Shown here: one piece after another, positions 37,746 to 47,200 of the stretch
How the letters are laid out: each line of letters starts with the position of its first letter
Numbering within the stretch: position 1 is the first letter of the stretch
From: Providencia vermicola
GTDB lineage: Bacteria > Pseudomonadota > Gammaproteobacteria > Enterobacterales > Enterobacteriaceae
Length of the DNA: 64,000 bases
Reading direction: 5' to 3'
Assembly (NCBI RefSeq): GCF_020381325.1
Contig: NZ_JAGSPI010000004.1
Location: 167,583 to 231,582 of the forward strand
Position numbers and translations under genes: made by a program
The notes under the pieces: generated by a model
What the model was told of the DNA's origin: nothing
The model's database searches: none
Seen by the model: only the letters and a program-made list of their open reading frames with translations

Positions 37746-38786
37746 TTAGAAAATAAATTGATAGCGCGTTTGACTGGAATAAACCCGCTGCGCTTCTGCA
37801 ATCCCTGTATATAACGCCCCCCATTCAGGGTGATTGACTGCATCAGGTGGAAACTGTGTTTCTAAAGCCACGCCAGAATACGCGGTATAAATTTGGCTTT
37901 TGCCTGCAATCGCAAACAATTGATTTCCACTATAAAGCTGCATCGCAGGCATAGTCGTGGTGATTTTCATCTGCACATCACCATCAGGTGCACCTAGTAT
38001 TGCTGCTGTTTGCTTCCCATCGGCTATACCGCTATTGAAGATAAACGTATGGTCATACCCGCCAACTGCGGCCTGTACATCATCTTGTAAAAAATCTCGC
38101 CCAATGCGTTTACCCGCACGAAAATCAAAGTTCGTCTCCGTGACATCCCGCCACTCCCCTGTCGGGAGCCCTTCTGCTGTTGTGGGTAAAAATGTATCGG
38201 CCGCTATCTGCAAGTCATGCTCAAATGCGGTTCGAGCAGAATCTTCCCCTGCAAGGTTAAAATAAGTGTGATTGGTCAAGTTCACTGGGCAGTCTTCCGT
38301 TGACTGGTATTTATAATCAATAACTACTTGATTATCTTCAGTTAGCTCATAGCTAACCTCAACCAATAATGTTCCTGGAAAACCTTGATCCCCCGCAGGC
38401 GAAACTAAAGAAAAAACCGCTTTGGATGGACTAGGCTGCATGATCCCCCAAATTCGATAGCTAAAATTGCTTTTTCCACCATGTAAGCAGTGGATATCTT
38501 GATTATTGGAAACCGTGTATTGATGGCCATTTAACGTAAATCGTGAGCCACAAATGCGGTTTGCAACTCGCCCGATGGTCGCGCCGAGATAAACCCCCTG
38601 CTCCATCTGCTTCGCCATGTTGGGTGACCCTAAAACCACATCTCGCTTCCCACTTGGTAAAGGCAATATACAGCTAACCCAGCTGGCGCCTAAACTTGTG
38701 AGTAAAATTTTCATTCCATTTTGATTAGTCAGTGCAATAACTTTTGGCGATCGGATAGCGTGACGCTGTTCTTGAGTAAACCGCAT
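37746..38786 (-). CDS. Aldose 1-epimerase, copy 2
   Basis: A 346-aa galactose mutarotase paralogue closely similar to the one at 1-1032 over its whole length (shared MEQGVYLGATIGRVANRI-like, NFSYRIWGI, LTNHTYFNLAGE, QFPPDAVNHPEWGA). Catalytic His and Glu are retained, so it should be active on galactose or another aldose. It is not in a gal operon: upstream lies a decayed piece of galK, showing that it once followed a second galK. A GAGGG/AGGGAAA-like stretch precedes the ATG. I leave the symbol blank to avoid two galM genes. Confidence 0.92.
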   Translation of the reverse strand: MRFTQEQRHAIRSPKVIALTNQNGMKILLTSLGASWVSCILPLPSGKRDVVLGSPNMAKQMEQGVYLGATIGRVANRICGSRFTLNGHQYTVSNNQDIHCLHGGKSNFSYRIWGIMQPSPSKAVFSLVSPAGDQGFPGTLLVEVSYELTEDNQVVIDYKYQSTEDCPVNLTNHTYFNLAGEDSARTAFEHDLQIAADTFLPTTAEGLPTGEWRDVTETNFDFRAGKRIGRDFLQDDVQAAVGGYDHTFIFNSGIADGKQTAAILGAPDGDVQMKITTTMPAMQLYSGNQLFAIAGKSQIYTAYSGVALETQFPPDAVNHPEWGALYTGIAEAQRVYSSQTRYQFIF

Positions 38787-38851
38787 TTTTCCCTCAATAT
38801 TCGACAGTAATCTATTCAGCTGAAGGGGTTAAATATTAACATTTGCTCAAC

Positions 38852-38950
38852 CGCCCCTTCCGCGTGAACAAAAAAATTGTTCCATCCTGCAACAACAAGT
38901 TGATTTTCCACTGGTTGCCTATTGAGTGCAATAACTTATTGGCTGATATT
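38852..38950 (-). pseudogene. Decayed galK fragment upstream of the second galM
   Basis: On the minus strand this stretch translates, with an internal TAA, to NISQ*VIALNRQPVENQLV, against [19 protein letters not shown] in the intact GalK (residues 149-167). Twelve of 19 positions are identical; the reading frame continues to AEGA, matching DEGHA at about residues 183-187, with about five residues lost. At the DNA level 53 consecutive positions align without gaps at about 70% identity. The rest of galK on both sides is gone. It lies in the position a galK gene would occupy before galM, so it is a relic of a duplicated galKM. Confidence 0.78.
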
Positions 38951-38967
38951 GTTTTAATATGACAAAA

Positions 38968-39001
38968 AAATAACCGAATAAGATACAAAATTCGGTTATT
39001 T
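38968..39001. terminator. Terminator after the CDF transporter gene
   Basis: AAATAACCGAAT and ATTCGGTTATTT form a perfect 12-bp stem, with A- and T-runs on both sides, 25 bp after the stop of the CDF gene on the minus strand. Confidence 0.85.
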
Positions 39002-39026
39002 TGAATACATATTGGTAACCATTTTA

Positions 39027-39956
39027 TTAATGTTTGATGTGTTTGTCGTAAGGATCTAAGTGAGTCATCACATCTAAAATTTGTGGGTTTTCCATGAGTT
39101 TTTTACGTGTATTAACAGCAATATCATGCCCTTGAGTAATACTCATATTTCCATCAAGCTCTAAATGCACATCAACTAATAAAAAATCCCCTGATTTGCG
39201 GGTTTTTAAATCATGATAGCCCGATAATTCGTCGATGCTATCTAGTACATCGCGAATTTCTTGTAGTGTCTCCTCATCAGCGCCTTTATCCATTAAATCT
39301 TGCATAGATTGATTGGTAAATTTAAAACCCATTCTGAAAACAAATGTCCCCACAATCATTGCAGCAAGTGGATCAAAAATACGCAGTCCACATAAATTAC
39401 CTACAATACCAATAGCCACAACCAAAGAAGATGCCGCATCAGAACGTGCATGCCATGCATTTGCAACTAACATGCTGGAATTCACTTTCTTTGCCACATA
39501 CAACATATAACGGAATAACCCCTCTTTTGCGACTAATGCAACCAACGCTGCCACTAATGCGATCATATGAACTTCAGGGATCAAATCAGGATTGAGTAGC
39601 TTTTCAATGGCAGACCACACCATCCCCACGCCAACAATCAATAAAATAATCCCCAAAATCAATGATGCCCCATTTTCATAGCGAAAATGCCCATAAGGGT
39701 GGTCTTCATCTGGTTTTTTGTGGCTCTTTTTATTGGCGATCAGAACAACAAAATCCGCGATTAAATCGGATAATGTGTGGATCCCATCAGCGATTAAACC
39801 TGATGAGTGAGAAAAAATACCAATAATGATCTGCCAAATAGATAGTAGCGTATTGACTAACACACTAATCAATGTGCTTTTTTTCGCCGCCTTAAATTTA
39901 GCCTGCTGAACGACAAACTCCTTGCTTGGCTGCCCTACCGCTTCATTTTTATTCAT
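39027..39956 (-). CDS. Cation diffusion facilitator (metal exporter)
   Basis: A 309-aa CDF-family protein with six membrane helices and a C-terminal cytoplasmic domain (about 220-309). Metal-site residues are visible: DGIHTLSD (helix 2) and HARSDAASS (helix 5), an HxxxD arrangement found in several CDF subgroups. CDF proteins exchange Zn, Fe, Mn or Co for protons; the subgroup cannot be fixed from sequence alone, so I do not call it fieF or zitB. Monocistronic, with a good terminator. The helix 5 motif HARSDA and the acidic HPYGHFRYE segment are conserved. Confidence 0.88.
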   Translation of the reverse strand: MNKNEAVGQPSKEFVVQQAKFKAAKKSTLISVLVNTLLSIWQIIIGIFSHSSGLIADGIHTLSDLIADFVVLIANKKSHKKPDEDHPYGHFRYENGASLILGIILLIVGVGMVWSAIEKLLNPDLIPEVHMIALVAALVALVAKEGLFRYMLYVAKKVNSSMLVANAWHARSDAASSLVVAIGIVGNLCGLRIFDPLAAMIVGTFVFRMGFKFTNQSMQDLMDKGADEETLQEIRDVLDSIDELSGYHDLKTRKSGDFLLVDVHLELDGNMSITQGHDIAVNTRKKLMENPQILDVMTHLDPYDKHIKH

Positions 39957-40255
39957 ACCATCATTTCTTTAATGAAAAACAAAATAATTATCATTTAAAT
40001 AAACTTTTTAAATCAATAAGTTAAATAAATACTCTACCAATACTCGCACATTAAATGTTAAATGTCTCATGATAATTTGTAACCAGTTAGCTTAGATGAA
40101 AATGGTTATTCTTTATTTTTGATTACAAATGCGTTCATTATTTAAAATAGCGATAAATGCGCACTTAATAGCATTTCTTCTAGCTTATTTAACTTATAGT
40201 ATATAAATAGTGAATTGCTATAATCGATTTCAAATAACATATGAATGAGGTGGCT
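39957..40255. other. Divergent promoter region of the CDF and UspF-like genes
   Basis: About 300 bp of AT-rich sequence. A Fur-like AATAATTATCATT stretch near 39985 matches only part of the Fur consensus and is not called. GAGGTGG before 40256 is the ribosome-binding site of the stress gene. Confidence 0.45.
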
Positions 40256-40693
40256 ATGTATAAAAAAATTCTAGTTCCTATCGATTTACTAGAAGATGAG
40301 CTAAATCAGGACATCATAAAACACGTTGAAGCCTTAGCCATGTTGGGGGCACCTGAAATTCATTTTTTATCCGTCATTCCGAGTGTTGAATTATTTTTTG
40401 GTATTGAAATCGCCGCACTACCCGAGAGCCAAAAAAACTCTGCGGAACGCTCGGTTTTAGCGATACGTGCACTGGAAGAAATAATTAAAGATATAAAAGT
40501 GCCAGATGCTCAGATTAATTGCAAAGTTAGCATTGGCTCAGCGAAAGATGAAATCTTAGATTATGCACAAGAGATTAATGCGGATTTAATTATGGTGGGT
40601 TCACACCATCCAAGTACCTCAACTTATTTATTAGGTTCAACAGCGTCAGCTATTGTTCGTCATGCAAAAACATCGGTCTTTGTGATCCGCTAA
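40256..40693 (+). CDS. Universal stress protein, UspF-like
   Basis: A 145-aa single-domain Usp protein beginning MYKKILVPIDLLEDEL and ending with the nucleotide-binding loop DLIMVGSHHP...TYLLGSTASAIVRHAKTSVFVIR. This is the G-2X-G-9X-G(S/T) pattern of ATP-binding UspF/UspG types. I chose the ATG at 40256, preceded by GAGGTGG; a start at 40241 would add five residues. Probably cytoplasmic stress survival protein. Terminated by a bidirectional hairpin shared with ecotin. Confidence 0.88.
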   Translation: MYKKILVPIDLLEDELNQDIIKHVEALAMLGAPEIHFLSVIPSVELFFGIEIAALPESQKNSAERSVLAIRALEEIIKDIKVPDAQINCKVSIGSAKDEILDYAQEINADLIMVGSHHPSTSTYLLGSTASAIVRHAKTSVFVIR

Positions 40694-40703
40694 AATAATA
40701 GAT

Positions 40704-40754
40704 AAAAAAATGCCGCAAATTTATAGGATCACCTTCAATTAGCGGCATTTTTTA
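40704..40754. terminator. Bidirectional terminator between usp and ecotin
   Basis: AAAAAATGCCGC and GCGGCATTTTTT flank a 25-nt loop between two convergent genes; both strands end in T-runs. Confidence 0.85.
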
Positions 40755-40755
40755 T

Positions 40756-41235
40756 TTATTTTTTGGTGGAATCAATTAGCTTATCGTCTGTTGACCAAAT
40801 ACGATATTTAACGTCCATATCTGCAGGCGCATAGACAACAATAGGGAGTTTGCTGTTATAACGAACAAACGCATCATCACCTAATTGTGTGGTAATAAAA
40901 CGGTCTTCAGCTGGCTTAGTACAGGCCATCATCGTTGATGCAGGCCCTTTAATTTCATCCAACTTATAGTAGTCGTAACCCCAACCCTCTAAGGTTTTTT
41001 TATCAAGATCTCCCATAAACCACTGATGGTTACAATCTGCTTTAATTGTTTTACCAATGACCAGCTCAACCATAAAGTTATTTTCATTTTGCTGGTTAGC
41101 GAGTTGAATCACATGACGAGTCATACCTGATTCTGCTTTTGGATATGGTGCGATCTTTTCCAAGTCCTCCGTTGCTACTGCACAAGATGAGACAAGTGCC
41201 GCTGCCATTACAGATAAAATCGCTTTCTTCATCAT
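40756..41235 (-). CDS. eco: Ecotin, periplasmic serine protease inhibitor
   Basis: A 159-aa periplasmic dimeric inhibitor of trypsin-fold proteases, including host elastase and granule proteases. Signal peptide about 21 residues; mature start EDLEKIAPYPKAE. The reactive-site loop GPASTMMACTKP carries the P1 Met and the disulfide Cys as in E. coli ecotin; the partner Cys is in ADCNHQWF. Monocistronic. Confidence 0.95.
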   Translation of the reverse strand: MMKKAILSVMAAALVSSCAVATEDLEKIAPYPKAESGMTRHVIQLANQQNENNFMVELVIGKTIKADCNHQWFMGDLDKKTLEGWGYDYYKLDEIKGPASTMMACTKPAEDRFITTQLGDDAFVRYNSKLPIVVYAPADMDVKYRIWSTDDKLIDSTKK

Positions 41236-41499
41236 TTGTTCCTATTTCAAAAGAGAAAATCAATTAAAAACTCTAAGTTCCACCACATAGTAAGTCAATT
41301 ACACTGTAATTATCACTATAGATGATTCTTAATTACAAAAATATAGGTTTTTCACAGTAGGTAAGCGTAATAATACTTAATTTTAGTATAAGGATCATAA
41401 AAATGATAAAAATTATGTAAATTACCCGCTAATTTAATGCACAAAATATGCGCACTGATTATACTAAATTTGAGGCTTAATACATTCTGAGGAGGTAGT

Positions 41500-41712
41500 A
41501 TGTTATCAGCAGATCAAGATTTAGTTTCAAAATTAGTATCCACACATCCCCGTTTTCAAACGCTATATGAAAAGCATCATCAACTTGATAAAGAAATCAG
41601 TAAACTCGAAGGCCCGTCTGGCGCTGGTTATAACGAGCACGTAGCCAAACTAAAAAAAGAAAAATTACATCTTAAAGATGAAATGCAAAAAATAATGCAA
41701 TCTAGCCTGTAA
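41500..41712 (+). CDS. YdcH-family small protein (DUF465)
   Basis: A 70-aa helical protein of the YdcH/DUF465 family: HPRFQTLYEKHHQLDKEISKLE and the C-terminal LKKEKLHLKDEMQKIM pair form a charged helical hairpin. Function is unknown in E. coli. AGGAGG precedes the ATG. Monocistronic with a terminator. Confidence 0.85.
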   Translation: MLSADQDLVSKLVSTHPRFQTLYEKHHQLDKEISKLEGPSGAGYNEHVAKLKKEKLHLKDEMQKIMQSSL

Positions 41713-41772
41713 CCTATTAAAGATAGGCTCGATAATTTTATCTTTTTATTGAGTATTCAAGTGGTTTCAGTA

Positions 41773-41806
41773 AAAGAGGGTGGCCCACTGGTTAGCCCTC
41801 TTTTTC
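41773..41806 (+). terminator. Terminator after the YdcH-like gene
   Basis: AAAGAGGG and CCCTCTTT pair around a 15-nt loop, followed by TTTC, 60 bp after the stop. Confidence 0.75.
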
Positions 41807-41880
41807 ATTATCCCCAAATTTATTGAACTCTATCAAAGAATCCATTATTAAGCTCTCATAAGCTTTCTATTGAAACAATT

Positions 41881-41903
41881 AACATGTATATTAAATGCAT
41901 GTT
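41881..41903. promoter_or_regulatory. NsrR-type operator upstream of ygbA
   Basis: AACATGTATATT followed by AAATGCATGTT is an inverted repeat of AACATGYAT arms spaced five bases apart. It closely resembles the NsrR motif (AAGATGCATTT...AAATGCATCTT). It lies 22 bp upstream of the ygbA start codon, where repression by NsrR would be relieved by nitric oxide, as for E. coli ygbA. Confidence 0.7.
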
Positions 41904-41924
41904 TTATTTTAAGCAGAGGCGATC

Positions 41925-42299
41925 ATGGTTGGTAAACGAATAAATCGGGAAATTAAAACGATTGAAAAAATGATCAATATCTATGAGAAAGCGCACCCTG
42001 CCCCCAATGACAAACCAGATTATTATCAAAAGCTTTTCACTTATGCTGTTAATCGCTTAGAGAAATGTCGTTATGGGGAAGCGAAGCCTGCCTGCAAACA
42101 ATGCCCTATTCATTGCTACCAACCGAAAATGCGAGAACAAATGAAAGCGGTGATGCGCTGGGCTGGCCCTAAAATGCTGTTACACCATCCAATACTCGCA
42201 ATTCGACACCTACTTGATGACCGTAAGCCAGTGCCCCAACTTCCAGCTAAAATTAATAAGCGAGCAGCACAGAAACAAGACATAAATAAGTCGAATTAA
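41925..42299 (+). CDS. ygbA: YgbA-family protein (nitrous oxide-stimulated promoter family)
   Basis: A 124-aa cytoplasmic protein with a conserved cysteine cluster C-x8-C-x2-C-x3-C (EKCRYGEAKPACKQCPIHCYQ, about residues 50-67), likely binding Fe-S or Zn. The flanking motif EKMINIYEKAHP and YQPKMREQMKAVMRWAGPKM match YgbA of E. coli, a nitric-oxide-induced protein under NsrR. A clear NsrR-type site upstream supports the same regulation. The C-terminal lysine-rich tail is longer than in E. coli (117 aa). Confidence 0.87.
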   Translation: MVGKRINREIKTIEKMINIYEKAHPAPNDKPDYYQKLFTYAVNRLEKCRYGEAKPACKQCPIHCYQPKMREQMKAVMRWAGPKMLLHHPILAIRHLLDDRKPVPQLPAKINKRAAQKQDINKSN

Positions 42300-43185
42300 C
42301 TTAAGAGCAGAAACATTACAGCATAATCCACATAAGCGTAAGCTACTTTTTTTATACTTATTTACATAAGGTATGTCTTATTCTTTCAGTTTTTCCTCAC
42401 CATTAAGAAATTATCAATATCCAACTGATATATTTATATTTTTTTGCAAAAAAACCTTTTATGCGTAAACATAAAAATGAAAAACATTGGAATCTCTTAC
42501 CTTAGCACTGACTATTTATGACTGAAATGTATCCTTCTAAAAAATAGTAACCCAAAATAACTAATTACTAAAATCTATATTTATATTACCTATTAAAACC
42601 ATTAACACCGCCTATCAATTAAAAATAGAGACATATGTCTCATTATTATGCATTTAAGCGCCATTTAAATAAAAAATATCAATCATAACGATAATTTAAA
42701 TAAATAACTCAAGTAAACAATAAATAAATACATAAGAATTATTTATAACTTATGTTTTTTACGAATGTTTAATCAATTATTAACATGGTAATAAAACCGA
42801 TTACTGCACTAAAAATGATGGTTCTATACAAAAATGAAAAAAAAACACGGCTAAAAGGTAAAAAACAATAAAAAATTTACAACTAGCCGAATAAAACAAA
42901 ACAGAACAATAAACTGAATATTACCCATAACATTAGGATATTATAAAATTCGAATCCCAATAAGCATGGTAAAACCGAGCTAAAATAAAAAATAAATCGG
43001 AAAAACTATATTTTGAAACATTTATTAATATTTAGAATAACAAAATGACACATAAATAATCGATTTATATAATTTCAACCATACAAGTAATATCAATTTT
43101 TTATATCAACATAATTTCTTTTTTTGATATTTAATTTCGATAGTGATATTTAAATAGTATGAATACGATTACTTAGGTGGCTATA
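42300..43185. other. Extremely AT-rich gap upstream of the ExsA-like regulator
   Basis: Almost 900 bp, mostly A/T tracts, with no convincing reading frame or RNA. A 14-bp palindrome GAGACATATGTCTC sits at 42628-42641. Long runs of A/T flanking a virulence-type AraC gene suggest a target of H-NS-like silencing. Nothing else is supported. Confidence 0.5.
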
Positions 43186-44007
43186 ATGCAAATTAAAAAT
43201 AATTTAAATCAGACAGTTATAAAAAAAATGACTATTGATAACGGGCTAGCACATACCATTATCGATTTAACATCCAAAGGTGTCATTATTGTAGAAAAAG
43301 GAACACTATTACTGGAAACCCCTGCCAATGTGCAAACTTTAAATGAAGGTGATATTTTATACCATAAACAAGGCTCTTACTCATTTCAGTCTGCTGATTT
43401 AACAACAGATTGTCAGTTACTCTGGGTAGGTTTAAGCGATGACTTTCTACGTGAATTTATTACTCTACATGGTTCACAACTGAGTGAGATCGAGCGATTT
43501 GAAGATACATCATCTGATATCATCAAATTCACCTCATTTCGCTTAATTAAAGACATTAAAAATAGCTTAAATGCAATCATTGACCACGATTATCCTGAGG
43601 CTATCGTATCATTACGAATAAGGGAATTATTGCTATTATTATCCTACAGTGAACAAGGTGCTATTTTACTTTCTAACTTTAAGCAATTAAGTAACCGTCA
43701 AGCCCAACGATTGCAATTATTCATGGAAAATAACTATTTGAAAGAATGGAAGTTAAGTGAATTTGCTCGTACATTTGGAATGGGTTTAACAACATTTAAA
43801 GAACTATTTAATACCGTTTATGCAACATCACCCCGTTCATGGATCAGTGAAAAACGAATTATGTATGCGCACCAATTATTGGTAAACACAGCAATGAGCA
43901 TTGTTGAAGTTTCAATGGAAGCCGGCTTCTCTAGCCAATCTTATTTCACACAGAGTTATCGAAAACGATTTGGTTACACCCCGAGTAAATCAAGAATAAC
44001 CGCTTAA
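43186..44007 (+). CDS. ExsA/LcrF-like AraC-family regulator
   Basis: A 273-aa AraC-type activator. The C-terminal double helix-turn-helix (about 178-268) reads LKEWKLSEFARTFGMGLTTFKELFNTVY, SPRSWISEKRIMYAHQLL and SQSYFTQSYRKRFGYTPSKSR. This is strongly reminiscent of ExsA, LcrF and VirF, activators of type III secretion genes. The N-terminal half (about 1-130) is a cupin-like domain for ligand or partner binding. I use the ATG at 43186, after AGGTGG; a GTG at 43177 is in frame. No type III secretion genes are in the window, so its targets are unknown. Confidence 0.82.
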   Translation: MQIKNNLNQTVIKKMTIDNGLAHTIIDLTSKGVIIVEKGTLLLETPANVQTLNEGDILYHKQGSYSFQSADLTTDCQLLWVGLSDDFLREFITLHGSQLSEIERFEDTSSDIIKFTSFRLIKDIKNSLNAIIDHDYPEAIVSLRIRELLLLLSYSEQGAILLSNFKQLSNRQAQRLQLFMENNYLKEWKLSEFARTFGMGLTTFKELFNTVYATSPRSWISEKRIMYAHQLLVNTAMSIVEVSMEAGFSSQSYFTQSYRKRFGYTPSKSRITA

Positions 44008-44210
44008 TTACTCAATAAAACCGAGCATAGACACATGCCCTGTCAGTTATAGTAATTTATGATTTAACTATAATCTGGCAGAAAGGCAACCCAAAGCCCC
44101 TTCTTTTATTTCACTTTTAACTATTTTTCATCTCCAATTACTCGCCATAAAAAAAGGCAATTTGCCTGAATGACAAATCACCTTTTCAAAAACCTAAACG
44201 AATTCTTTAG

Positions 44211-47200
44211 TTATTTGACTTTCATAATCTTTAAGTCAATGATAGACATAGAGTTTGGTGGTATTTCACCTGGGACGCCCTCTACCCCATAGCCACCTTC
44301 TGGCTTAATATAAACTTTCACCATACCGCCTTCTCCCGCACGTTCAACAAACGAATTTAATGGCGTAGGTAATTCATTATAAGGCAGCGTCACAGGGTTT
44401 TTATCGGTATACATGACTGTAACCGTTCCATCCGTTAACTGCTCTCTCATAATAAATGTGATGTCTTTCTTTTTAACATCGTTAATCGGCGTACCACGCT
44501 GAATAATTTTATAGTATGTATTATTATCCAGCTTACTGTATTTCTGTGCCGTAATATCTTGAATTATCTTCTGATTTTTCTTAGCATTTTCTGCGGCAAC
44601 AACCTTGATATCTTTACTTGGTGGCACGCGTCCTGCTAGCCCTGCGTTCGAGCCCGTTTTACCTTTCGCTTTTAACGCATTATTTTCGTCTTGTAACAGA
44701 GTTATACGACGATTTAAATCCATAATTTGTGATTTAAGCGTCTCATCACTCGAGAATGATTTTTGTTCCTCTAACTCAGCCTGTAGTTTTTTCAATTGCT
44801 CTTGCGCAGAAGCTAATTCTGTTTGTGCTTTGGTTGCAGAACCCAATTTTTGAGCATCTAATTTCAAAGCACTAATTTGTTTATTTGCATCAGCCAGTTG
44901 TGACTCAACCTCTGCTTGTTTTTTAGCCTTGGCCGCGATGTCATTTTCAAGCTTGCTAATTTGCGTTTCTTGTTCTTTTGTTTGTTTTGCAAATTGTGAG
45001 TTTTGTAATTCGAGTTTTTTTCTTTCACTTTTTTGTGCCGCAAGTGCATCTTGAATCGCTTTTTTCTCTGAATCAAGTTTACCCAAAGCATCTTCTTTTT
45101 GCTTCAACAGCGCTAACTGCTTATTCAAATCTGCTGTTAATTCTTTTACTTGCTGATCACTTGCTTGTCCAATTAATGCCGTTTGTTTTTCAACGTCTTT
45201 TTGTAGTTTTTTCAAGTTATCATTAGCCTGAGCTAACTGTTTCTGAGCCGACGCATAATTTTGCTCATTTTGAGTTAGTGTGGCCTGGAGTTGCTGCAGC
45301 TGTTTCTGGCTTTCTGTATATTGTTTAGAAAGCGTATTTTGAGCTGCTTGATGCTCTTGTAATTGCTGTTTAGCCAGTGCAAGCTCAGATTCTAGCGTAA
45401 TCTTTTGAGCAACTTTAGCCGATTGCTCAACGAGTGACGCTTGGATTTTATCTGCTTGCTGTGTTTTTTCTTTCAATTGAGCAGAAAGTTGCTGATTTTT
45501 TTGCTCTAATTCTTTCGATGTTACTTGTTGTTTCGTCAATGCCTCTTTCGCTAAACGGCTATCTATCTCTGCTTTCTTCAAACCATCTTCTTTTTGCTTT
45601 AACAATGCAATTTGTTTATTTAAATCGACAGTTAATGCTTTAATTTGCTGATCCGTAGCTTGGTTCATTAATGCAGTTTTGGTTTCTATATTCGCTTTTA
45701 ACGTTTTAAGCTCTAAGTTAGCTTTGTTTAATTGCTCTTGCTCAGCAACATAATTCTGTTCATTTTGACTGAGTTTGGCTTGCAGCTCAGCCTGCTGTTT
45801 TTCACTGCCGGCCAACTGTTTCGCCAACGTGTTTTGCAGTGATTCATGCTCCGCTAACTGTTTCTTCGCTGCCGCTAATTCTGCTTCTAACGCAGCTTTA
45901 TCCGCAGCCTTCGCCGTTTGTTCCGCTAACGCGGCTTGAATTTTATCGGCCTGTTGCGATTTTTCCGTTAATTGCGCGGCTAATTGCTGGTTTTTCTGCT
46001 CTAGCTCTTTGGCTGCTGCTTGCTGTTTGGCCAGCGCATCACGGGTTGATTCGCTATCCGCTTGGGCTTTTTTCAACCCATCTTCTTTTTGTTTCAGCAA
46101 CGCTATCTGTTTATTTAAATCCGCCGTGATTGCTTTCACTTGTGCATCACTGGCTTGATTTAGCAATGCTGTTTGTTTTTCAACATCTTTACGTAATTGC
46201 TGTAAATCCGTATCGGCTTGCTTCAACTGCGCCTGTGCAGCAACATAATTCTGTTCATTTTGGCTGAGTTTGGCTTGCAGTTCAGCCTGCTGTTTTTCAC
46301 TGCCGGCCAACTGTTTCGCCAACGTGTTTTGCAGTGATTCATGCTCCGCTAACTGTTTCTTCGCTGCCGCTAATTCTGCTTCTAACGCAGCTTTATCCGC
46401 AGCCTTCGCCGTTTGTTCTGCTAACGCGGCTTGAATTTTATCGGCCTGTTGCGATTTTTCCGTTAATTGCGCGGCTAATTGCTGGTTTTTCTGCTCTAGC
46501 TCTTTGGCTGCTGCTTGCTGTTTGGCCAGCGCATCACGGGTTGATTCGCTATCCGCTTGGGCTTTTTTCAACCCATCTTCTTTTTGTTTCAGCAACGCTA
46601 TCTGTTTATTTAAATCCGCCGTGATTGCTTTCACTTGTGCATCACTGGCTTGATTTAGCAATGCTGTTTGTTTTTCAACATCTTTACGTAATTGCTGTAA
46701 ATCCGTATCGGCTTGCTTCAACTGCGCCTGTGCAGCAACATAATTCTGTTCATTTTGGCTGAGTTTGGCTTGCAGCTCAGCCTGCTGTTTTTCACTGCCG
46801 GCCAACTGCTTCGCCAACGTGTTTTGCAGTGATTCATGCTCCGCTAACTGTTTCTTCGCTGCCGCTAATTCTGTTTCTAACGCAGCTTTATCCGCAGCCT
46901 TCGCCGTTTGTTCCGCTAATGCGGCTTGAATTTTATCGGCCTGTTGCGATTTTTCCGTTAATTGCGCAGCTAATTGCTGATTTTTCTGCTCAAGCTCTTT
47001 GGCTGCTGCTTGCTGTTTGGCCAGCGCATCACGGGTTGATTGGCTATCCGCTTGGGCCTTTTTCAGTCCGTCTTCTTTTTGTTTCAGCAACGCTATCTGT
47101 TTATTTAAATCCGCCGTGATGGCTTTTACTTGTGCATCACTGGCTTGGTTTAACAGCGCCGTTTGTTTTTCAACATCTTTACGTAATTGCTGTAAATCCG

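Noticed and set aside
39975..39995. Fur box upstream of the CDF transporter gene
   Set aside because: Only part of the consensus matches in a very AT-rich region; not better than chance.
45839..47119. Three identical-looking 96-residue plus-strand reading frames exactly 495 bp apart
   Set aside because: They are antisense shadows of the tandem repeats of the coiled-coil gene; they lack ribosome-binding sites and their composition follows the opposite strand.
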